Source: Pirellulales bacterium (lineage in GTDB: Bacteria > Planctomycetota > Planctomycetia > Pirellulales > UBA1268). From it: a DNA stretch of 41,902 nt. This document shows, in pieces, positions 8,502-16,053 of this stretch. A program made the translations under genes and the position numbers. Each line of letters starts with the position of its first letter. Positions within the stretch are counted from its first letter, which is position 1. Under the pieces are notes generated by a model. It did not search any database. It saw only the letters and a program-made list of their open reading frames with translations, and was not told where the DNA came from. The stretch lies in assembly GCA_016779265.1 (NCBI GenBank), contig JADHNY010000025.1, positions 1 through 41,902 of the forward strand, read 5' to 3'.

Positions 8502-10064
8502 CTAGTCGCCACACAAAGGCAATGCCTGAGCGATTCTGGCGAGTGACTTCTCTCGGCCCAGGATGGCCAGACAGTCGTAAAGCCCTGGGCCAACTGTCTT
8601 GCCGCTGACCGCGACACGGACCGCATGGATCAGATCGCCGACCTTCAGGCCGGCTTCCTCAACCACCTGTTTCAGCGCTGCTTCCAGCGGTTCTGGGGTG
8701 AAGGAGTCGAGCTTCTCAAGGGCGTTTGAGTAGGCCTTCAGCAAGGCAGCTGTTCCCGGTTTGGCAAGCCGTTTCGACACCGCCTGCTCATCCATCGGGG
8801 GTTCGGAGACCAGGAAAAAGTCTGCGTAGACGAGGATGTCACCTGCGACCTTCAGCCGGTCACCCGCGGCCTCGATCACCTGGCGAACGATGTCCGCGTC
8901 TGCGGGAGCGACGGGATCTGCAAGCAGGCCTGCCTTGGTGAGAAACGGCAGCATCAGCTGAAGCTTCTCTTCAGTCGGCAGGGCGACCATCATCGTGTCC
9001 TGCATAGCCCAGAGCTTCTTGGGGTCGAAACTCGCCGGAGATGAGTTAATGCGTTCCAGTGAAAAACACCGGATCAGCTCGTCGCGAGTGAAATACTCGG
9101 TCTTGTCGTCAAATGACCAGCCGAGCAGTGCCAGGTAGTTGTCGATCGCCCATGGCAGGTAGCCCACCTCGCGGTAGAAGTCGACGATGACCGGATTGAA
9201 GGTGTCGGCTTCGGGGGCGAGGCCGATGCGTTCGGCGATTTTCAGTCCGTGATCCATGACCAGTTTGAAATCCTGGTTCTTCAGGTACTTGGCGAGCTTT
9301 CGCTTGGAAAGTTTGGTCCTGCTGCCTGGTTCAGCCACCAGTGGAAGGTGGGCAAAGGTCGGGAGGGGATAGCCGAGCGACTGTGCAATGAAGGCCTGCC
9401 GCGGCGTGTTTGAAAGGTGCTCTTCCGCACGGATCACATGGCTGATCGCCAGGTCATGGTCATCCACCACCGTGGCGAGATGATAGAGGCAGGTTCCATC
9501 GGCACGCTGGATCACATGGTCCTGCTCGCGTTCCCAGGCAAACTCGACTCGGCCGCGAACGCAGTCGTCGATCACGAGCACGCCTTCGCGGGGCATCTTG
9601 AGCCGAACGACACCTGCCCTGCCCTCAGCCTCGTACCGAGCGGCGGTTGACTCGTCAAAGGCGGCGAAACGACGGCTGTAGAGAAACGGTCTGCCCGCCG
9701 CCTGTGCTGCAGCACGCTCCTCGTCAAGTTCTGCCGGACTGGCATAGTCGCGGTAGGCGTGGCCACTGGCGAGCAGTTTCTCTACGGCGGCCGCGTACCG
9801 ATCGCTTCGCTGCGATTGATAATACGGCGCATAGGGGCCATCGACGCCTGGTCCCTCATCCCAGTCGATTCCCAGCCAGCGAAGGCCGTCGAGAATCGGC
9901 TCGAGCGCCTCATCGATGTTGCGGGCCACGTCGGTGTCGTCGATTCGCAGGATGAACTGTCCGCCGTGTTGCCGGGCGAAGAGCCAGTTGAACAACGCGG
10001 TGCGAACACCGCCGATGTGCAGGTAGCCGGTAGGACTTGGAGCGAAGCGGGTGCGGACAGTCAT
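8502..10064 (-). CDS. gltX: glutamyl-tRNA synthetase
   Basis: Class I synthetase that attaches glutamate to tRNA-Glu. The HIGH motif appears as HIGG at 16-19 within APSPTGYLHIGGVRTALFNW, and the KMSKS-equivalent is KLSKR at 251-255. At 520 residues it is somewhat longer than the roughly 470 of enterobacterial GluRS, with the anticodon-binding region at the C-terminus. GAGG lies 9 nt before the ATG. Whether it also charges tRNA-Gln (the non-discriminating form) cannot be judged from this window, which has no gatCAB or glnS. The sugar kinase gene follows 88 bp downstream. Confidence 0.97.
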   Translation of the reverse strand: MTVRTRFAPSPTGYLHIGGVRTALFNWLFARQHGGQFILRIDDTDVARNIDEALEPILDGLRWLGIDWDEGPGVDGPYAPYYQSQRSDRYAAAVEKLLASGHAYRDYASPAELDEERAAAQAAGRPFLYSRRFAAFDESTAARYEAEGRAGVVRLKMPREGVLVIDDCVRGRVEFAWEREQDHVIQRADGTCLYHLATVVDDHDLAISHVIRAEEHLSNTPRQAFIAQSLGYPLPTFAHLPLVAEPGSRTKLSKRKLAKYLKNQDFKLVMDHGLKIAERIGLAPEADTFNPVIVDFYREVGYLPWAIDNYLALLGWSFDDKTEYFTRDELIRCFSLERINSSPASFDPKKLWAMQDTMMVALPTEEKLQLMLPFLTKAGLLADPVAPADADIVRQVIEAAGDRLKVAGDILVYADFFLVSEPPMDEQAVSKRLAKPGTAALLKAYSNALEKLDSFTPEPLEAALKQVVEEAGLKVGDLIHAVRVAVSGKTVGPGLYDCLAILGREKSLARIAQALPLCGD

Positions 10065-10246
10065 GCAGAAATGCCTCGAGGCGGATCGCGGGGAACGGCT
10101 TGGGGGTGTGCAGAACGTACGACGCTGCCGGCGGCTTCGTCAAAGCAGATGCCGCGATCCGCGGCTGGAAACGTGGCATCCCAAGGCCCCGGCTGCGGCG
10201 TCGGCCAAGCGACCCCCTGGGATGTCCTCAAGCCTGCCTGACGAGA

Positions 10247-10267
10247 GCCGGCCTTGTTCTTGCCGGC
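10247..10267 (-). terminator. candidate terminator hairpin after the membrane protein gene
   Basis: GCCGGC at 10247-10252 and GCCGGC at 10262-10267 pair across a 9-nt loop, 14 nt beyond the stop of the minus-strand membrane protein. The stem is strong and G+C-only, but no U tract follows, so intrinsic termination is uncertain. Confidence 0.35.
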
Positions 10268-10281
10268 GTCGGGGCGAGCAC

Positions 10282-11520
10282 TCAGGCGGCCCGGTTCTTG
10301 CGAGCGAGCTTCCGCAAGCGTCTCCGCTCAGCCTTGCTGAGCCGAGGTTCGTCGGAGTCCGTCCGCAGGTCGTCACCATTCTCAAGGAGCTGTGACGGCT
10401 GGTCTGGAGCAGTGGCTTCTTCCCAGTCGATTGACTCCTCTGCGGCTTCAGCGGGCTCCTCGGCCGGCTCGGCATCCTGTTCTTGTTTGGCGATATCACC
10501 GCTCTGTGGTTCAGCATCCTCAGCCACTTCGGCTGCGGCTGACATGGCTGCGGCCGTGGCGGTGGAGAGAGCCCGCTTTTTGGCTCGGCGTTGGCGTGTT
10601 GGGCGTGCCGCACGTGGTGGAACGAGCCCGCGTGCTTCACGGATCACGCTCCGGCAGGCGATCAGTCCGCCGATTGTTGCCAACGTCGGGGTAAACACCC
10701 GCAGGGATGCCGCGACCAGGGCCCATGTTTCCGCCGAGCCGAGCTGCCATGTGGGCGGCTGCCAGCCCGCCACCAGCGCTTCTTCAATTCCTCCCGCGGC
10801 GAGCCAGGCTGCCAGTGAGCAGCCGAGGAAGGCGGCCGTTCCCAGTCGCTGCGTCAATGGCAGCACTGCCCACAGGCCGACGGGCAGCCACACCGCTGCC
10901 ACCACAAGCATCCACCAGCCCTGCCCTGTCGTTCCCAGGCTGCGGCCGGTGGCATCCATCATCACAACTGATGCGATCTTGTGGAGCGGAAGCACGAAGG
11001 CCACCGCAGCGATTCCAAACAGCACGCTCATCAGTCCCCATCTGCGATGTCGGCCCTGCCGATCGTCGAGTCGATGCCGGCGAACATTCTTGGTGACGGT
11101 GGCGAGCATAGCGGCGATCAGAAAGCAGGCGAGCCCCACCGCAGCGGTGAACCCACTGTCCGCTCGGAGGTCTGTCAGGCTGTGGAGGAAGGCGAGACTC
11201 TGCCGCCAGCGGACGCCTGCGAGCCTCTCCAGGGTGTCCACGCCCGGCCCGGCAATCGCCAGGCCTGTGAGCAGCGATGGCACTGTCAGCAGCCCGAGCA
11301 GCGTCGCGATGAAGGGAGCTGTGCCGACAGGGATCCGGGTGGCGACGGAGGCGTGCTGCTCAGGAAGAGCCTTCGACGCGTAGATACCGGCCTTGCGTTG
11401 GCTTCCGCGAGGAGGCGTCTGGGTGTCGAACCCTGGCTCGGCCGCATCGATTCCCGCCTGCTCGGCAGCGGCGAGTCGACGGCGAGCATCGCGACGCTGG
11501 CTTCCCTGAAACGACGGCAT
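10282..11520 (-). CDS. multi-spanning membrane protein of unknown function with charged C-terminal tail
   Basis: I do not recognise the family. The protein has 412 residues. A polar, Arg/Gln-rich N-terminal section of about 65 residues is followed by several hydrophobic helices (for example FIATLLGLLTVPSLLTGLAIAG, AAVGLACFLIAAMLATV, LMSVLFGIAAVAFVLPL, WWMLVVAAVWLPVGLWAVLPL and AAFLGCSLAAWLAAG). After about residue 310 it becomes hydrophilic: an Arg/Lys segment, a long Glu/Ala acidic stretch, and a basic end, SKAERRRLRKLARKNRAA. This reads as an integral membrane protein with a cytoplasmic tail. AGGAG lies 13 nt before the ATG, rather far. It is upstream of gltX on the same strand (217 bp gap) and divergent from sodA. 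Confidence 0.75.
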   Translation of the reverse strand: MPSFQGSQRRDARRRLAAAEQAGIDAAEPGFDTQTPPRGSQRKAGIYASKALPEQHASVATRIPVGTAPFIATLLGLLTVPSLLTGLAIAGPGVDTLERLAGVRWRQSLAFLHSLTDLRADSGFTAAVGLACFLIAAMLATVTKNVRRHRLDDRQGRHRRWGLMSVLFGIAAVAFVLPLHKIASVVMMDATGRSLGTTGQGWWMLVVAAVWLPVGLWAVLPLTQRLGTAAFLGCSLAAWLAAGGIEEALVAGWQPPTWQLGSAETWALVAASLRVFTPTLATIGGLIACRSVIREARGLVPPRAARPTRQRRAKKRALSTATAAAMSAAAEVAEDAEPQSGDIAKQEQDAEPAEEPAEAAEESIDWEEATAPDQPSQLLENGDDLRTDSDEPRLSKAERRRLRKLARKNRAA

Positions 11521-11722
11521 GGCGGGTGATCAACTCCTCATTGGGGTTCGGAACGTCGGAGGTTTGCAAAGCCCCCCGCGTGCAGGGTCGGCCAGACAGG
11601 CCTCGTCGATTGAGCGAGCTTCCGCGAACCAGAGCAACCGTCAGGAGTTGTGCAGTCTTCCAGCCCTGCGACCTTTCTGACCTGCGACGAGGCGGCGATG
11701 CAGCAGGTGATAGGGCCGCCGA

Positions 11723-11751
11723 TTGTCCACATGCAGACGCTTCGGTATCCT
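11723..11751 (+). promoter_or_regulatory. candidate sigma-70-like promoter for sodA
   Basis: TTGTCC (11723-11728) and TATCCT (11746-11751) are separated by exactly 17 bp; each matches its consensus at four of six positions. The predicted leader to the sodA ATG is about 85 nt. The rest of the 321-bp divergent gap (11521-11841) shows no gene; it holds the upstream signals of the minus-strand membrane protein and of sodA. Confidence 0.45.
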
Positions 11752-11841
11752 CGCGTCTAGAGTGGCGTCGGTTCGCGAGAGCCGCATCGCTGTCGTCTTT
11801 CTGTTTGTCGCCTACCCCCTTGGTCTGGAGTTGTCTTCGTC

Positions 11842-12447
11842 ATGGCCTACACCCTGCCCTCGCTCCCGTATGCCTTTGATGCCCTCGAGCCGCACATCGA
11901 CGCGCGGACCATGGAGATTCATCACGACAAGCATCACGCTGCTTACGTCGCCAACGTTAACAAGGCGCTCGAAGGCAGCCCGCTGGCCGACAAGTCGGTT
12001 GAGGATCTGATTCGTGATCTCGAGCAGGTGCCTGAGGCAATCCGGACTGCGGTTCGCAACAATGGTGGCGGGCATGCCAACCACACGCTGTTTTGGGAGT
12101 CGATGGCTCCCGGGAAGGGTGGCGAGCCGAGCGGAGCTCTCGGGGATGCGATTCAGGGCCAGCTCGGCGGCTTTGAGAAGTTCAAGGAAGACTTTTCCAA
12201 GGCAGCCATGACACGCTTCGGTAGTGGCTGGGCCTGGCTCTCGGCTGGGGCTGACGGCAAGCTCCTCGTTGAAAGCACGGCCAACCAAGACAGCCCGTTG
12301 ATGCATGGCAACACGCCGCTGCTGGGCATCGACGTCTGGGAGCACGCCTATTACCTGCACTACCAGAATCGTCGTGCGGACTACGTCGGCGCCTTCTTCA
12401 ACGTGATCGACTGGGACGTGATCGGACAGCGTTTCGCGTCGCTGTAG
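11842..12447 (+). CDS. sodA: superoxide dismutase, Mn-type Fe/Mn family
   Basis: Converts superoxide to hydrogen peroxide and oxygen in the cytoplasm. The 201 residues match the family length. Metal ligands are visible at His27 (EIHHDKHH), His81 ([10 protein letters not shown]), Asp164 and His168 (DVWEHAYY). Gln149 in TANQDSPLM and the GGGHANH segment follow the Mn-type pattern rather than the Fe-type pattern, where the active-site Gln lies in the N-terminal half. There is no signal peptide. GGAG lies 11 nt upstream of the ATG. It stands alone, with a candidate promoter upstream and a long hairpin downstream. Confidence 0.96.
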   Translation: MAYTLPSLPYAFDALEPHIDARTMEIHHDKHHAAYVANVNKALEGSPLADKSVEDLIRDLEQVPEAIRTAVRNNGGGHANHTLFWESMAPGKGGEPSGALGDAIQGQLGGFEKFKEDFSKAAMTRFGSGWAWLSAGADGKLLVESTANQDSPLMHGNTPLLGIDVWEHAYYLHYQNRRADYVGAFFNVIDWDVIGQRFASL

Positions 12448-12512
12448 TTTCGCGGCAGTGTCAGGCGGCCATGCGTGTCGCGGACGATCAGCCCGTATAC
12501 GCTCACTTAAGC

Positions 12513-12548
12513 AGAGGGGCAGCAGGATATTCTCCTGTTTGCCCCTCT
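12513..12548 (+). terminator. long hairpin downstream of sodA
   Basis: AGAGGGGCA (12513-12521) pairs perfectly with TGCCCCTCT (12540-12548). An inner CAGGA/TCCTG stem can extend the structure. It lies 66 nt after the sodA stop and is the strongest hairpin in the gap before the lipoprotein gene. No clear U run follows, so it may be a terminator without a classical tract or an mRNA 3'-end stabiliser. Confidence 0.5.
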
Positions 12549-12671
12549 TGCCATTCTGGAGGTTCAGGGTGCCGCCTGGGGCTGCCCTGAGCAACATGCG
12601 GTTGACGCCAAGGGCGGACTGTCCTTATCTCCCCGCCATGTGGAGCTTGTCCACCAGCCCGGAGACTGACT

Positions 12672-14078
12672 ATGCGATGCCGTTTGGCCCTTCCAGCCGC
12701 CCTCATGATGCTTGCACTTCCCCTCGGTACAGGCTGCCGTCTTGGTGGGAGTTCGAGCATGACCAGCTGGCTTCCGGGCCAGGGTTCTGCTGCCGACGAC
12801 GGTGAAGAACTCGCTTCAGCCCCACCCTTTGAGGGAGCAATCGTCAAGCCATCCTCAAAGGCAACGCCCTATCCCACCACCTCCACGCCTCAGGGCTACG
12901 TGATGAGCGAAGCGGGCGAACAGCCGGCCGCAGCGCAGATCGCAGCCGCGGATGCACCTGCTGCGGCTGCCACGCCAACCGCTCCGGTGACCTACGGAAT
13001 GAAGCCGGCAGAGGTGGCTGCCCTGACAGGCACCGCCGCCGCGGCCACCCCTCCGCAGCCGCAGCCGCAGCCTGCACAGGAGAGCGTTGCAGCGCAAGAA
13101 GGCCTGTATGCCCCCCTGACGCAGACAACGCCTGCTGCTGGCTCCGCGACACCACCCGCCGACACCGTCGCGTCAGGCTTCTCGGCAGCTGGTGGAACTT
13201 CGGCAGGTGTTTACCCGCCGGAAGAGACCGTGGGGCTCGCTCCAGCGGCCAGTGCCACAGCAGGCTCTCCGGCAGCACAAGACGCGATGGGCCAGCCGTC
13301 AGCTGGCTTTGCTCCCACAAGTGAGGCGATGCCGCAGTCATCTGCTTTTGCCGCGGCGGCTGCCGCTGGCGGTTCGGCATTTTCCACACAGCCCGAGCCG
13401 GTGCCGTCAGCTGGCGGTCAGGTCGGTGGGGCGACAGCCCCGGCGGAAACAGGCTCTGCCTTCGGTCAGTCATCGTACGCCGCTGCACCGACGGCCTCGG
13501 CCTTCGTTCAGCAGCCAGCAGCGTCCTCTGCCGAGGTGTCAGCTGCTGGTGTCCCCTCCGGCAGCTCCGCTGCATCTCCCGTTGCCGATCAGCGGTATGC
13601 CTCAGCAGGCAGTCGGTTTGGAGGTGGCGGGTTTACGGAGCCGGCTGGGGTGACGGCGTCCACGCCTGCAGAAGATCCGCTTCTGGCTCCACCTCAGCAG
13701 ACGGCCCAGGCCTCTCCGTGGCAGCAGGGGGCGAGCAGTCCGGCGACAGAGCAGACGACACCCGCCTCCTCAGCCTGGCCTGCGACTTCCCCTGCTGAGA
13801 ACGTGGCGGCTGCGAGTGCGACAGAGGCTTCTGCTGACCAGTCGTTTGGCACAGCAGGTGCTGCCGAGTTTTCTGAGCCGAGTTTTGGTTCCCAGGCGTC
13901 GCAGCCCTCTGCTGAAGAGGGTAGCCGTCCGCCGCGGCGGCCCGACCCGATGTATCGTCCTGCCGGAACATCGAGCTACCGCCCTGCAGAACCGATTTTT
14001 CCGAACGAGCCAGCGTCTCGTTCGCCGGTGCAGATGGCCACTTTTGAAGAGACCATTCCACTGCCGCCACAGCAGTAG
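12672..14078 (+). CDS. Ala/Pro/Ser-rich lipoprotein of unknown function
   Basis: This 468-residue protein has a lipoprotein signal peptide (MRCRLALPAALMMLALPLGTGC) with lipobox LGTGC, so Cys22 would be the lipidated residue. The rest is low complexity, dominated by Ala, Pro, Ser, Gly, Gln and Thr, with no recognisable domain. A final section richer in Arg and Pro reads RPPRRPDPMYRPAGTSSYRP. The composition suggests an extended, disordered linker anchored to a membrane and reaching across the periplasm. GGAG lies 7 nt before the ATG. The reading frame is intact over 1.4 kb, which supports a real gene despite the composition. No function can be assigned. Confidence 0.7.
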   Translation: MRCRLALPAALMMLALPLGTGCRLGGSSSMTSWLPGQGSAADDGEELASAPPFEGAIVKPSSKATPYPTTSTPQGYVMSEAGEQPAAAQIAAADAPAAAATPTAPVTYGMKPAEVAALTGTAAAATPPQPQPQPAQESVAAQEGLYAPLTQTTPAAGSATPPADTVASGFSAAGGTSAGVYPPEETVGLAPAASATAGSPAAQDAMGQPSAGFAPTSEAMPQSSAFAAAAAAGGSAFSTQPEPVPSAGGQVGGATAPAETGSAFGQSSYAAAPTASAFVQQPAASSAEVSAAGVPSGSSAASPVADQRYASAGSRFGGGGFTEPAGVTASTPAEDPLLAPPQQTAQASPWQQGASSPATEQTTPASSAWPATSPAENVAAASATEASADQSFGTAGAAEFSEPSFGSQASQPSAEEGSRPPRRPDPMYRPAGTSSYRPAEPIFPNEPASRSPVQMATFEETIPLPPQQ

Positions 14079-14079
14079 G

Positions 14080-14142
14080 GGCTTCGCAGTGTGCCTGGCT
14101 TCGCAGTGTGCCTGGCTTCGCAGTGTGCCTGGCTTCGCAGTG
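14080..14142. repeat. 17-bp tandem repeat, about 3.7 copies
   Basis: The unit GGCTTCGCAGTGTGCCT occurs three times in perfect head-to-tail order (14080-14096, 14097-14113, 14114-14130), and the first 12 bases recur at 14131-14142. It starts directly after the lipoprotein stop codon and ends 17 bp before the stop of the convergent small gene. There are no spacers, so it is not a CRISPR. Confidence 0.95.
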
Positions 14143-14159
14143 GCCGGACGGCTGGCGAA

Positions 14160-14486
14160 CTACCAGCCCATGACCATATTCGACTCGATCACCTTGCGGG
14201 CACGCTCTAGGTCGTCGCCTGTCTCATGCATGTAGAGCCGGATTGCGTGCACCTTGTCGCCGGAGGCCTTGGAGAGGCACTCGCGGGCAGTGCTGCAGGG
14301 GTCACCGTGGGCCGTTGGCAGGCCCAGGGCTGATTTGGAGATGACCCAGGTGTCACGAGGACGACGGGTCAGTCGCACAATCGGCTCGCCTGGGTAGGCA
14401 TCAGCGACCACAAGTCGGGCGGCATCTTCGTCCACGGCCCACGAAATGATGATGTGGGCGACGGTCTCGATCTCGAACAATGGCAT
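14160..14486 (-). CDS. small protein of unknown function (108 aa)
   Basis: I do not recognise the family. The ATG at 14486 is chosen because GGAG lies 6 nt upstream; the frame continues to 14552 without a ribosome site. The protein, MPLFEIETVAHIIISWAVDEDAA onward, looks like a compact alpha/beta fold with alternating beta strands (EIETVAHIIISWAV; PIVRLTRR; TWVISKSALG) and a C-terminal helix (DDLERARKVIESNM). It has two cysteines (DPCSTARECLS) and no signal peptide or membrane helix. It converges on the lipoprotein gene and is divergent from the TPR gene. Confidence 0.7.
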   Translation of the reverse strand: MPLFEIETVAHIIISWAVDEDAARLVVADAYPGEPIVRLTRRPRDTWVISKSALGLPTAHGDPCSTARECLSKASGDKVHAIRLYMHETGDDLERARKVIESNMVMGW

Positions 14487-14653
14487 CGTTGTCTCCGCGG
14501 TCGCACCCGAAGTCTGGAGTGTACCACCGCGGGCCCAAACGCGAACGGTCACCCGGCAGGCCCACGCGTGCGGCAGAGTTTCTCATGGCTTTTCCGCAGC
14601 TATCATGGCAGGAGCGGTTTTTCTGTGGTGGCTCTTCTCTCACGAGGCTGGCG

Positions 14654-15580
14654 ATGGGACAGGCCTACGACGACCTCGGTTTTCCGATACCGGCTGAGTT
14701 TGAGGTTCCGGGGACGGCTGACGGCCGTCGCCGCCGGCAACGTCTGCGACAAGGCAGGCCAAGTCGGACCAAGCGTTGGGTGGTGTTGCTGATTGCCGCA
14801 GGCGTCCTGTTGCCGGCGATCGTGGGGCCTGAACTGGTGCCATTGGCCAAGCAGGCAGTGGTCCGCTGGTCGCTCGAGCGGGCGTTTGCCTGTGAGGCAC
14901 GTGATGATGTGGCGGGGGCTGTCGCCGAGCTCGGCCGTGCTGTGGCCTGGCATGGTGACGATCCGTCACTGCTGGCGGCTCGGGCGATGCTGCGGCTGGA
15001 GAATGGTGATCCGGTCGGGGCGCAACAGGATGCCGATCGGGCTGTGATGCTTTCGCCCGGGAGATCCGAAGCGTATCGGGTGCGATCGATTGTGCACGTC
15101 TGCACGGGGCGTCCTGAGGCTGCGTTGGCAGATGTGGCACGGGTGGTCGATCTTGCCGGCGACGGAAACGCCGAAGCGATCAATCTGCGGGCGTACGTAA
15201 GGGGGCTTGTCGGCCGCGAGATTGACCAGGGTCTTGATGAAATTGAGCGGCTGATGATGGGAATGCCGGAGCCCCCGCCGGAGTATCTCGACACCCGTGG
15301 GTTCCTCCGTCACCTCGCCGGGCGGCAGGAGGGAGCGCTCGCTGATCTGGACGCAGCGATCGAGCAGACGCACCTGCAGCGTCGGCAGATGATGCGTCTT
15401 CGCGGTCACATGGATGGCATCGAACTCCTGCAGGGAATGCGTTCGCTGGACCATGCCTTAGCGGTGATGTGCCATCATCGCGGGCTCGTGCTGGAGGCCC
15501 TGGGGCAGTCGGAGCAGGCGCAGGCAGACTTCGATGCGGCTCGGCAGAAAGGATTTGCTCCAGAGCGTGGCATCCTCTAA
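14654..15580 (+). CDS. membrane-anchored TPR-repeat protein
   Basis: This 308-residue protein has a basic N-terminal segment (RRRRQRLRQGRPSRTKR) and one membrane helix (WVVLLIAAGVLLPAIVG). The remainder consists of helical tetratricopeptide-like repeats, for example AVAELGRAVAWHGDDPSLLAARAM, AQQDADRAVMLSPG, ALADVARVVDLAG, ALADLDAAIEQT and AQADFDAARQKGFAPE. Such repeats usually mediate protein-protein contacts; the partner is unknown. The ATG at 14654 has GAGG 6 nt upstream. Upstream in-frame starts at 14480 and 14585 would add an atypical Arg-rich leader that overlaps the start region of the divergent small gene. Confidence 0.8.
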   Translation: MGQAYDDLGFPIPAEFEVPGTADGRRRRQRLRQGRPSRTKRWVVLLIAAGVLLPAIVGPELVPLAKQAVVRWSLERAFACEARDDVAGAVAELGRAVAWHGDDPSLLAARAMLRLENGDPVGAQQDADRAVMLSPGRSEAYRVRSIVHVCTGRPEAALADVARVVDLAGDGNAEAINLRAYVRGLVGREIDQGLDEIERLMMGMPEPPPEYLDTRGFLRHLAGRQEGALADLDAAIEQTHLQRRQMMRLRGHMDGIELLQGMRSLDHALAVMCHHRGLVLEALGQSEQAQADFDAARQKGFAPERGIL

Positions 15581-15669
15581 CGCAGTGGTCTGCTGAAAAG
15601 CCTTCAAGAAAGGCAAAAATGGCACTCTTTTCGCTGTCGAGAGAGACGTCTTCTTTGCGGCGAATTCGC

Positions 15670-15678
15670 TGCTATACT
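15670..15678 (+). promoter_or_regulatory. candidate extended -10 promoter upstream of tRNA-Asp
   Basis: TGC-TATACT is an extended -10 element about 170 bp before the tRNA. No good -35 is visible at 17 bp. A perfect 6-bp hairpin with loop GATG follows at 15720-15735 (CCTGTT / AACAGG), which could lie in the tRNA precursor leader. The 266-bp gap 15581-15846 shows no convincing gene. Confidence 0.35.
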
Positions 15679-15846
15679 TCCAGCGTTCGAGCGAGGCAGT
15701 CACCTGTCTCAGGCTTGATCCTGTTGATGAACAGGAGGTGGCGGAGCGAGAGCCCACATGCTCGGTTCATCTTTTCCGCAGGATGCTTCCCTGCCCCGAG
15801 GCAGCGAGCATTCTGAACGGTTGGGCAGGAGCCATGGCCTGACGTC

Positions 15847-15920
15847 GGGGGTGTAGCTCAGTTGGTTAGAGCGCCAGCCTGTCACGTTGGAGGCCGCGGG
15901 TTCGAGTCCCGTCACCCTCG
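15847..15920 (+). tRNA. tRNA-Asp (anticodon GTC)
   Basis: A 74-nt cloverleaf can be drawn by eye. The acceptor stem GGGGGTG pairs with CACCCTC, with one G-T wobble, and the discriminator is G73 as expected for tRNA-Asp. The D arm begins GCTC. The anticodon stem CCAGC/GTTGG encloses the loop CTGTCAC with GTC at 34-36. The variable loop has five bases, and the T arm is GCGGG-TTCGAGT-CCCGT. The CCA end is not encoded. Confidence 0.97.
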
Positions 15921-15929
15921 CTTGCTTCT

Positions 15930-15953
15930 CGCGGAGATGTTCTTTCCTCCGCG
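15930..15953 (+). terminator. terminator hairpin of tRNA-Asp
   Basis: CGCGGAG (15930-15936) and CTCCGCG (15947-15953) form a perfect 7-bp G+C-rich stem with a 10-nt loop, starting nine bases after the tRNA end. A moderately T-rich stretch (GTGTTTCT) follows. The position directly after the tRNA favours a transcription terminator. Confidence 0.5.
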
Positions 15954-16053
15954 GTGTTTCTCCAGCGATGGGTACCCGATGACACCCGCCTCCAGTGAGA
16001 TCGAGCACGAAGACTCGAGGCGGTCTCGCTGTCGAAATCGGGGCTTCTGACGC

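Noticed and set aside
10037..11383. 448-codon plus-strand open frame opposite the membrane protein
   Set aside because: The translation is Ser/Ala/Arg-rich without domain structure. The minus-strand frame has clear membrane helices and a plausible start.
14080..14142. CRISPR-like repeats
   Set aside because: The 17-bp units are directly adjacent with no spacers, and no cas genes are in the window.
15600..15614. 5-bp hairpin (GCCTT/AAGGC) with a T run on the minus strand as a terminator
   Set aside because: The stem is very short, and no minus-strand gene ends nearby; the kinase gene ends some 440 bp away beyond the tRNA.
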